Shown here: positions 1 to 6,712 of the stretch, piece by piece
Position numbering within the stretch: the first letter of the stretch is position 1
Layout: each line of letters begins with the position of its first letter
Assembly (NCBI GenBank): GCA_964215915.1
Contig: CAXPEB010000099.1
Span: forward strand, 1 to 60,286
Length of the DNA: 60,286 bases
Source: UBA8524 sp964215915
Lineage (GTDB): Bacteria > Bacteroidota > Bacteroidia > UBA8524
Direction: 5' to 3'
Made by a program: the position numbers and the translations under genes
Notes under the pieces: model-generated
What the model saw: only the letters and a program-made list of their open reading frames with translations
The model's database searches: none
What the model was told of the DNA's origin: nothing

Positions 1-141
1 AGCAAAAAAGGGGCCTGGGGCTGGAACCAATCTCTGAAAATCTAAAGTTGAAAGCAAATCACAACTGAAACCACATTGAGACAAAAATACGATGAGCTGG
101 AACCAATCTCTGAAAATCTAAAGTTGAAAGCAAATCACAAC
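1..141 (-). CRISPR. Edge of a type II-C-like CRISPR array (two repeats, one full spacer)
   Basis: Two identical 46-bp repeats lie at 20-65 and 96-141, separated by a 30-bp unique spacer (66-95), a 76-bp period. Bases 1-19 are the visible part of the next spacer, so the array runs off the left edge. Read on the minus strand the repeat begins GTTGTGATTTGCTTTC, which matches from memory the 46-47-bp repeats of Bacteroidota type II-C (Cas9) loci, where crRNA-sense repeats start GTTGT. By that convention the array is transcribed leftwards and 142 onward is its upstream flank. Neither repeat is degenerate. No cas gene is in the window, so the type assignment rests on repeat sequence and geometry only. 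Confidence 0.85.
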
Positions 142-404
142 AAGATGAGCCTGACGTACTGATGGAAGGGCTGCTGGTAATTTCGAGAATATACAGCAGC
201 CCTATTTCCCGCGGAATACACTAAGAAGCAATTGTGCCAACCCTAAAACTGCGACTTCAAAAGCCAAAATCAGCGGGATCTGCGGGAAACAGTCGTGTTG
301 AATGGCCAGAACCCAATACCTAATACCGGGAACCCATAAGTGCTGTCATGTTTCGACAAGCTCAACAGGACAGCGGGCAAAAGGCCAATTGCCAACAGCC
401 ACTA
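142..404. other. CRISPR-flanking intergenic region with one hairpin
   Basis: No convincing gene. It contains a perfect 9-bp inverted repeat, GGGCTGCTG at 168-176 and CAGCAGCCC at 194-202, with a 17-nt loop and no T-run on either side, so it is not an obvious terminator. Depending on array polarity the region could hold the leader. No second sequence resembling the CRISPR repeat, such as a tracrRNA anti-repeat, is visible here. Confidence 0.5.
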
Positions 405-1328
405 TCAGACTGCCATCTTATGGATCTCATCCACAACGCGGCGGAGTTCTTCCACGGTTTTCAGCAGGTCGACATTGGCGGGGCATTTCAGGGAAGAATG
501 ATTCACCACCAGAAAGCCGGTTACCAGAATGCGTGCCTCCGGCCAGGAGGCCGACAGGGTATCGACAAATTGCTGTACCTGGGCTTCGTTCATTCCGGAG
601 GTCAGCACGGAGAGCAAATATTCAGGTTCGTAAAAATCAAAGACATTCTTCAGGTCTTCAAAGGGAAGGTTCTGCCCCAGGTACACCACATCATGCCCAC
701 GGGAACGGAGCAGGTAATTGGCAAACAGCAACCCGATCTCGTGCGGCTCCCCTTCCGGCAAAAACAACAGGAATTTTTTTCCCTCGGGATGGACCTTTCC
801 GGTCTGTGCATCAATAGCCACAAACAACTTCTGCCGGATCAGGTTGGTGATAAAATGCTCATGTGCCGGATGTATGGAACCGGTCATCCATAACACCCCG
901 ATCTGATGCAGAAAGGGAAAAACCACCCGGATCATGGTATCCTCAAGTCCCAGACGAAGAATATTCCCGGCCAGCACCCGGTTGAAGGACTCTTCCTCCA
1001 GGGCAAACATAGCCGCAATCAGGGCCTTGATCTGGCTGTCATATGGCGACGACTGCTCGGAAATGGCCAGCACCATCTCCCGAATCTTCTCCTCATCCAT
1101 ACGAGCGATCTCCGAAATACGGATGCCGTAATTATTCAGGATGGAAACATTCAGAATGAAACGCAAATCCTGATCGGTGTAGTAACGGATATTGGTTTCG
1201 CTCCTTTTGGGCTGCAACAACTGATACCTTTGTTCCCATACGCGCAGCGTATGGGCTTTGATCCCGGTAATGGTCTCTATGTCTTTGATCGAAAAGCGCG
1301 ACAAGGCGATATGTGCTTTTTCCTTCAA
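405..1328 (-). CDS. MerR-family regulator with B12-binding domain (LitR/CarH-like)
   Basis: A 307-aa regulator with an N-terminal MerR winged helix (about residues 10-80; core HTLRVWEQRY) and a C-terminal cobalamin-binding module. The module shows the CarH hallmark W-x9-EH (W147, E157, H158) and the base-off B12 motif ExHxxG (E194, H196, G199). Family knowledge: such proteins are adenosylcobalamin photoreceptors that repress photolyase and carotenoid genes in the dark. Residue 148, where Thermus CarH has its light-state axial His, is Met. The start is taken as TTG at 1328 because no in-frame ATG precedes the HTH. It is divergent from the epimerase-photolyase pair with about 50 bp between, so the regulator probably controls both directions. 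Confidence 0.88.
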   Translation of the reverse strand: MKEKAHIALSRFSIKDIETITGIKAHTLRVWEQRYQLLQPKRSETNIRYYTDQDLRFILNVSILNNYGIRISEIARMDEEKIREMVLAISEQSSPYDSQIKALIAAMFALEEESFNRVLAGNILRLGLEDTMIRVVFPFLHQIGVLWMTGSIHPAHEHFITNLIRQKLFVAIDAQTGKVHPEGKKFLLFLPEGEPHEIGLLFANYLLRSRGHDVVYLGQNLPFEDLKNVFDFYEPEYLLSVLTSGMNEAQVQQFVDTLSASWPEARILVTGFLVVNHSSLKCPANVDLLKTVEELRRVVDEIHKMAV

Positions 1329-1340
1329 ACAGGATTCCGT

Positions 1341-1348
1341 TAGCTTTG
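1341..1348 (+). promoter_or_regulatory. Candidate -7 box of the epimerase/photolyase operon
   Basis: TAGCTTTG fits the Bacteroidota -7 consensus TAnnTTTG and lies 32 bp before the epimerase ATG. It sits 13 bp from the start of the divergent regulator, so regulator bound here would cover both promoters. A TTTACA overlaps just downstream at 1349-1354. No clear -33 element is seen. Confidence 0.45.
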
Positions 1349-1380
1349 TTTACAACCAAGATAAAAATCTTTACCCCAAC

Positions 1381-2265
1381 ATGCAGGTACTAATCGCCGG
1401 AGGTAGCGGAGCAATAGGAAGGGCACTCACCCGTTTCCTGGAAGACAAAGGTAATACGGTCCGCATTCTGAGCCGAACCGCAAAGGAAGAAATTTACCGC
1501 TGGGACCCGGCAAAGGGACAGCTTCATCCTGATGTCCTGGAGTCTGCCGATCTGATCGTTAACCTCAGCGGAGCCCCCGTTGCAGGCAAACGCTGGAGCC
1601 CGGATTACAAACAGGAAATGATCGACTCCCGGGTACAGGCTACCCGCCTCCTTGCAGATAATTTGACGCGGTGCAGTCCGCGGCAGCGCCACTTCATCAA
1701 TGCTTCAGCGGTTGGCTACTACCCCAACAGCGATGATCTTTTGGAAGAAGAAGCCTCTATCGGAAAGGGGTTCCTGGCAGAATTGTGTGGCCAATGGGAG
1801 GAGGAGGCAGAAAAAGTCCGGTCGGAAAATACGCGTCTCAGCATCCTGCGTATCGGTATTGTACTCCAGAAGGGAGAGGGTTTCCTCGGACAACTGGTTC
1901 CCCTGGCCCGCCTCGGACTTGCTGCTGCTGTGGGCTCGGGAAGGCAACACTGCAGCTGGATCCATATACAGGACCTCTGCGGAATCGTTCACCATATCTA
2001 TAAAGAAGAACTGGAAGGCACCTTCAATGCCGTTGCGCCGGAGGTAGTCACCAACAAAACCATGACCCGTAACCTGGCAGAAGCACTCAAACGACCGTAC
2101 TTTCTCCCCAATGTACCCGAGTTTGTGCTGCGCCTCCTTTACGGAGGGGTCACTGAAGAACTGGTATCCAACCACCGTATTTCCTGCAACAAGATCCAAA
2201 CAAAGGGCTATCAATTCCGTTATGATGCATTGAAACCTGCCCTTAAGGATCTGTTAAATGGATGA
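1381..2265 (+). CDS. TIGR01777-family NAD(P)-dependent epimerase
   Basis: A 294-aa extended SDR-like protein. The N-terminus carries the Rossmann motif GGSGAIG, followed by the INASAVGYYPN active-site region typical of the TIGR01777/YfcH group, and the C-terminal part has the DUF1731-like segment (YGGVTEELV). The substrate is not known for this group. The ATG at 1381 is chosen because the nucleotide-binding strand starts directly after it; the frame stays open upstream into the regulator but that part is not conserved-looking. It overlaps the photolyase start by 8 bp, so the two are co-transcribed, a pairing that fits a light-inducible unit. Confidence 0.88.
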   Translation: MQVLIAGGSGAIGRALTRFLEDKGNTVRILSRTAKEEIYRWDPAKGQLHPDVLESADLIVNLSGAPVAGKRWSPDYKQEMIDSRVQATRLLADNLTRCSPRQRHFINASAVGYYPNSDDLLEEEASIGKGFLAELCGQWEEEAEKVRSENTRLSILRIGIVLQKGEGFLGQLVPLARLGLAAAVGSGRQHCSWIHIQDLCGIVHHIYKEELEGTFNAVAPEVVTNKTMTRNLAEALKRPYFLPNVPEFVLRLLYGGVTEELVSNHRISCNKIQTKGYQFRYDALKPALKDLLNG

Positions 2266-3559
2266 TACGGTGATCTTTTGGTTCCGCCGGGACCTGCGTC
2301 TGCAAGATAATGCCGGACTTTACCACGCGCTTCGCTCAGGCAAAAAAGTACTGGGCTTCTTTCTGTTCGATCGTGAAATCCTGGATAAGCTGGAAGACCG
2401 CAACGATGCCCGGGTGACTTTCCTGCACAGGGAAACGGAACAGCTGAAACACGACCTGAATAAACTGGGTTCCGACTTGTTGGTATTGCACGACACTCCT
2501 GTGGGGGCCTGGAAACAACTGATCCGGCAATACGCTCCGAAGGGCGTCTATACCAACCGCGACTATGAACCGGACGCCATACGCCGCGACAAACAAATAG
2601 CCGATTTGCTGGAAGAAGCCGGCATCCCTTTCTCTCACTATAAAGATCAGGTGGTATTCGACCGGGATGAGGTTCTGAAAGAAGACGGTACGCCTTACAT
2701 TGTCTATACCCCCTATTCAAAAGCCTGGAAACAGAAGCTGACTCCCTTCTACCTGAAACCCTATCCTACAGAGCATTATTTCGGGGAATTCCTGAAATGT
2801 GATGGCTTACGTTTTCCCTCATTGGAAGAGCTTGGCTTCCACCCTTCTTCCATCCCCTTCCCTTCCCGTGAGGTTTCCCGCGACCTGATCCGGAACTACC
2901 ACAATACCCGTGACATACCGGGTATGGATGGCACTTCTCGGCTAAGTCTGCATTTCCGATTCGGGACGGTAAGTATCCGAGAAAAAGCAAAACGGGCACA
3001 ACCTCTCAACGAAAAGTACTTCAACGAACTGATCTGGAGGGAATTCTACCAGATGATCCTGTACCATTACCCTGAGGTAGTTCATCAATCCTTCAAAAAA
3101 GTCTATGACCGGATTGAGTGGCAGAACGATCCGGAAGAATTCGAACGCTGGAAAACGGGAAACACCGGGTTTCCGCTGGTGGATGCCGGCATGAGGGAAC
3201 TGTTGGCCACCGGTTACATGCACAACCGTGTGCGTATGGTAGTGGCAAGCTTCCTGTGCAAGCATCTGCTTATTGACTGGCGCTGGGGGGAGCGCTGGTT
3301 TGCACGTAAACTGCTGGATTATGACCTGGCCTCCAATAATGGTGGCTGGCAATGGGCGGCGGGTACGGGGGTAGATGCGGCCCCTTATTTCCGTGTCTTC
3401 AATCCGTGGCTGCAACAGGAAAAGTTTGACAAAGACTTGCACTATGTGAAAAAATGGGTGCCGGAATATGGTTCGGATCGTTATGTCAAACCCATGGTAG
3501 ATCATGCCTTTGCCCGGCAACGTTGTCTGGAACGGTACAAAGTTGCTTTGAACGAATGA
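2258..3559 (+). CDS. phrB: Deoxyribodipyrimidine photolyase (class I, cryptochrome/photolyase family)
   Basis: A 433-aa flavoprotein that repairs UV-induced pyrimidine dimers with light energy. The N-terminal antenna domain begins with the family signature WFRRDLRLQDN. The C-terminal FAD domain carries NNGGWQWAAGTG near residue 358 and the following PYFRVFNP segment, both diagnostic. Length is normal for bacterial CPD photolyases (about 430-480). The start overlaps the upstream epimerase stop, implying translational coupling. Transcription is probably set by the divergent B12-dependent regulator. A (6-4) or cryptochrome function cannot be excluded from motifs alone, but the CPD enzyme is most likely. 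Confidence 0.93.
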   Translation: MDDTVIFWFRRDLRLQDNAGLYHALRSGKKVLGFFLFDREILDKLEDRNDARVTFLHRETEQLKHDLNKLGSDLLVLHDTPVGAWKQLIRQYAPKGVYTNRDYEPDAIRRDKQIADLLEEAGIPFSHYKDQVVFDRDEVLKEDGTPYIVYTPYSKAWKQKLTPFYLKPYPTEHYFGEFLKCDGLRFPSLEELGFHPSSIPFPSREVSRDLIRNYHNTRDIPGMDGTSRLSLHFRFGTVSIREKAKRAQPLNEKYFNELIWREFYQMILYHYPEVVHQSFKKVYDRIEWQNDPEEFERWKTGNTGFPLVDAGMRELLATGYMHNRVRMVVASFLCKHLLIDWRWGERWFARKLLDYDLASNNGGWQWAAGTGVDAAPYFRVFNPWLQQEKFDKDLHYVKKWVPEYGSDRYVKPMVDHAFARQRCLERYKVALNE

Positions 3560-3583
3560 TCGGGGAATTGTAAATTAGTCGCA

Positions 3584-4429
3584 ATGGAAAACGTGTCAGC
3601 CGATCTTCGGGACTTCCTAAACTACCCCCTCGTCCATACTGACAGCTACAAGCTGCATATTTTCAACCTGGTGGAGGTGTTGGTGATCTTTATCATTGCC
3701 CGGCTCCTGTTGTTTGTGCTGAGGCAGTTCCTGAACCGGCGCATAAAAAACCAGATACTGGATCACCGGAAGTCTTACGCCATCCGGCAGATCGTGCGTT
3801 ACCTGGTGTATACCATTGCAATTGTATTGGCGCTGGATACCCTGGGTATTAAGATCACGGTGCTGATAGCCGGATCGACTGCCTTATTCGTCGGCTTGGG
3901 CTTGGGTCTGCAAGATACCTTCAAGGACCTGGTTTCCGGGATAGTCATCCTGATCGAACGGACGGTCTCCGCCGGAGATATCGTGGAGATCAATGGCGTA
4001 GTTGGTAAGGTAGCCGATGTGGGTTTGAGGACTACCCGGGTGATGACCCGCGACGACATCATGATCCTGGTACCCAACCAGAAACTGATCAATGACCAGG
4101 TAATCAACTGGACTCAGAACCAGGTGGCCACCCGCTTTTATATTGATGTCGGCGTTGCCTACGGATCGGATACCCGGTTGGTGGAGCGGTTGCTGATAGA
4201 AAATGCGGCCCGGCATACGGAGGTTCTGAAGAACCCTGCACCGCATGTACATTTTACCGATTTCGGGAACAGCAGCCTGGATTTTCGGCTGTTCTTCTAT
4301 TGCGACGAGATGTTCCGCATCGAACGGATCAAAAGCGACATCCGGTATTCCGTTGACCAGGCTTTCCGGGATAACGGAGTCACCATACCTTTCCCTCAAA
4401 GGGATGTATGGCTCAGGAAAAACGATTAG
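3584..4429 (+). CDS. MscS-family mechanosensitive channel (first copy)
   Basis: A 281-aa membrane protein with about three N-terminal transmembrane segments. The pore-lining helix is Gly/Ala-rich (STALFVGLGLGLQDTF) and is followed by the MscS beta-domain (GDIVEINGVVGKV) and the ferredoxin-like cytoplasmic tail. The family releases solutes on hypo-osmotic shock. Inner-membrane location is expected. Its stop overlaps the stop of the convergent outer-membrane gene in a shared TTAG. It differs clearly from the second MscS protein at 27100, so the two are distant paralogues. Confidence 0.9.
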   Translation: MENVSADLRDFLNYPLVHTDSYKLHIFNLVEVLVIFIIARLLLFVLRQFLNRRIKNQILDHRKSYAIRQIVRYLVYTIAIVLALDTLGIKITVLIAGSTALFVGLGLGLQDTFKDLVSGIVILIERTVSAGDIVEINGVVGKVADVGLRTTRVMTRDDIMILVPNQKLINDQVINWTQNQVATRFYIDVGVAYGSDTRLVERLLIENAARHTEVLKNPAPHVHFTDFGNSSLDFRLFFYCDEMFRIERIKSDIRYSVDQAFRDNGVTIPFPQRDVWLRKND

Positions 4430-5004
4430 AACCGAAAGCCGGCCCCGATATACAAGCTTCGCGGCTTGGCATTGGTACCGTTTTCAAGGAGTTTTTCAAA
4501 GGCAACATCATACGCCGCATGCGCTTCAATACGCCAGATGCTAAATCCGGCCCCGATTCTTCCTGCCCAGATATTGGGATTGAAAGTGTAGTTCCCGGCA
4601 CCGTCGCGTACCTCGCCCATGTTGTTGAAGTTTCCCACCACACCGGCATAGGCACGGAGTTGAAACAGGTTGAGCTTTACCGGCGTAAAGCCAATGGCCA
4701 GAGGAACGGAATAGTATCCTGCAGACACTGTACTCTTAGGGTTTCCCTCACCGTCGAGAGCCGCAGAGAATTTCCAGTTTTGGTAGTAGATTCCAGTGAA
4801 GATGAATTTCTTTCTTCCAAGGCGGATGCCTAATCCACCTGAAAAGCCTGTAAGAGGATCCGAACCGACAGAAGACACCTGCGTGGTGTTGACGCCCAGT
4901 TCGGGAATGAGGTTAATCCTTTCCCCGAGTAAACTTTTCCGATGCTCACCTGCTGTTGCTCCCAGGGTTAAACACAGCAGGCACAGGGTAATGAGTGCTT
5001 TCAT
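4426..5004 (-). CDS. Small outer-membrane beta-barrel protein, unknown function
   Basis: A 192-aa secreted protein with a clear signal peptide (MKALITLCLLCLTLGATAG) and alternating hydrophobic/polar strands rich in Gly, Tyr and Phe. It ends in an aromatic residue (GAGFRF), the usual beta-barrel insertion signal. It resembles the generic Bacteroidota outer-membrane beta-barrel proteins of about 190-220 aa. No ligand can be inferred. It is convergent with the MscS gene and divergent from pepD. Confidence 0.72.
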   Translation of the reverse strand: MKALITLCLLCLTLGATAGEHRKSLLGERINLIPELGVNTTQVSSVGSDPLTGFSGGLGIRLGRKKFIFTGIYYQNWKFSAALDGEGNPKSTVSAGYYSVPLAIGFTPVKLNLFQLRAYAGVVGNFNNMGEVRDGAGNYTFNPNIWAGRIGAGFSIWRIEAHAAYDVAFEKLLENGTNAKPRSLYIGAGFRF

Positions 5005-5147
5005 ATGCGCCTTTATTTATGGATTAGCGGGTACAGAGTTGAAAGCAAAACAAAGTTAAAACAATACCCACAAGCTGTCTATACGTAGCCGCAGGTATTC
5101 TTTGCTTCCGCTTATTATTCCTATTTTCGGACAGAAAATCACAGAAT

Positions 5148-6596
5148 ATGGAATACGCGCAACTCGAACCCCAAAGTGTCTGGCAGCGTTTTGCTAACCT
5201 GAATGCCATTCCCCGAGGATCAAAAAAGGAAGAAAAAGCCGCCTTGTTTGTAGCCGACTTCGGTGCTGCACTTGGGCTGGAGGTGCTTCGTGACGAAATC
5301 GGTAATGTGATCATCAAAAAACCCGGACAAAACGGAGGTGAGCAAGCCGAACCGCTTATTCTGCAATCGCATGTGGACATGGTCCATCAAAAAAATACCG
5401 ATACGGTGTTCGATTTCGATACCGAAGGCATCCGAATGCAGGTGGACGGAGAATGGCTGCGTGCCGAAGGAACCACACTAGGAGCAGATAACGGAATCGG
5501 GGTGGCATGTATGCTGGCCATTCTGGAAAACAAGGAGATTAAACACCCTCCTCTGGAGGCACTCTTTACCATAGACGAAGAAGCAGGCATGACCGGGGCC
5601 AAGAACCTGGGTAAGGGACTGTTGCAGGGAAAACGCTTGCTCAACCTGGATACGGAAGACGACCGGGAGATTACCATAGGCTGCGCCGGCGGGATAGATA
5701 CCAATGTGAGCCTTAAGGTACGTATGGAAGAGACCCCGGAAAATACCCGGGCTTATTATGTAGGTGTAAAGGGATTGAAGGGCGGCCACTCGGGTATGGA
5801 TATTCACCTGGGAAGAGGCAATGCCAATAAAATACTGTTCCGCCTGCTCTTCCAGGGCTATTCGCGTTTCGGGATGCGGATCAGTTCGGTAGACGGAGGA
5901 GGGTTACGCAACGCTATTCCCCGGGAAGCTTTTGCTACTGTTGTAATTGACATTCAAAAAACCGGGGAGTTCGAAGAACACCTGCTAAAACTGGGAGAGG
6001 CCATCAAAGCCGAATACCACCGTGCCGACCCCGATCTGAAAATCACCTGGGAAAGTACGGCCAACCCGGTATCGGTGGTGAACATCACCTCACAAGTCAA
6101 TATTATCCGCGCTATCTATTCCATGACCAACGGGGTGTACCGGATGAGTCCGGAGGTTGACGGACTGGTGGAAACCAGCTCCAACCTGGCCCGTGTCATC
6201 CTGAAAGACGGAGAATTTATCAGTCAGAGCCTGCAACGCAGCTCGGTGGAATCCTCGAAGCAGGATATTGCCAACTCGGTGAGGGCCTGCTTCGAACAAA
6301 TCGGAGCAGTAGTAGATAATGCCGGCGATTATCCGGGATGGACCCCCGACGCTTCTTCTCCCCTACTGGCAAAGGCCGCGGAGTTGCATCGAAAAGTCTT
6401 CAACCGTGAGCCTTTGGTAAACGCTTGTCACGCAGGCCTGGAAACCGGGATTATTACCGGTGTGTATCCGGGACTGGATATGATCTCCATTGGCCCCACC
6501 ATTCAGCACCCCCACTCTCCCGACGAGCGGGTGAATATCCGTTCCGTAGCCGATTTCTCGAAGTTCCTGCTGGAGTTGATCGCAACCCTTTCTTAG
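5148..6596 (+). CDS. pepD: Aminoacyl-histidine dipeptidase (M20 metallopeptidase, PepD)
   Basis: A 482-aa cytosolic zinc peptidase that hydrolyses Xaa-His and other dipeptides. Visible metal and active-site motifs are HVDMVHQ (about residue 75), TLGADNGIGVA, the DEEAGMTGA catalytic Glu segment, and CHAGLETG near the C-terminus. The lid/dimerisation region with KGLKGGHSGMDIH lies between. Length equals that of E. coli PepD (485 aa). It stands alone; the next gene begins about 115 bp downstream. Confidence 0.93.
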   Translation: MEYAQLEPQSVWQRFANLNAIPRGSKKEEKAALFVADFGAALGLEVLRDEIGNVIIKKPGQNGGEQAEPLILQSHVDMVHQKNTDTVFDFDTEGIRMQVDGEWLRAEGTTLGADNGIGVACMLAILENKEIKHPPLEALFTIDEEAGMTGAKNLGKGLLQGKRLLNLDTEDDREITIGCAGGIDTNVSLKVRMEETPENTRAYYVGVKGLKGGHSGMDIHLGRGNANKILFRLLFQGYSRFGMRISSVDGGGLRNAIPREAFATVVIDIQKTGEFEEHLLKLGEAIKAEYHRADPDLKITWESTANPVSVVNITSQVNIIRAIYSMTNGVYRMSPEVDGLVETSSNLARVILKDGEFISQSLQRSSVESSKQDIANSVRACFEQIGAVVDNAGDYPGWTPDASSPLLAKAAELHRKVFNREPLVNACHAGLETGIITGVYPGLDMISIGPTIQHPHSPDERVNIRSVADFSKFLLELIATLS

Positions 6597-6610
6597 AATT
6601 AATTCCATTT

Positions 6611-6626
6611 TTGGGAATGTTTTTCA
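6611..6626 (+). promoter_or_regulatory. Box shared by both LruC-gene upstream regions (copy 1)
   Basis: TTGGGAATGTTTTTCA, about 100 bp before the first LruC lipoprotein start. The second gene has TTGGGAATTATTTCCA at 8990-9005, about 90 bp before its start. The shared core is TTGGGAATnnTTTyCA. This may be a common operator or a remnant of the tandem duplication. Confidence 0.35.
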
Positions 6627-6712
6627 AATTGCATTTACGCAAACAGTATTGATTTACAAATGTTTACAACAAGGCATTTGATTTGTGTTTACCCGAACAA
6701 TTCGAAAAATCT

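Noticed and set aside
168..202. Hairpin as a terminator for the MerR-type regulator gene
   Set aside because: No T-run on either strand and it lies about 200 bp beyond the stop; listed only as a hairpin.
302..1343. Several plus-strand frames over the MerR-type gene
   Set aside because: They are antisense to a gene with complete HTH and B12 motifs and show no domain.
5037..5049. AGTTGAAAGCAAA, a 13-bp match to the CRISPR repeat, as a tracrRNA anti-repeat
   Set aside because: The match stops after 13 bp, the other end of the repeat has no partner nearby, and no hairpin with a T-run follows before pepD. It is 5 kb from the array.
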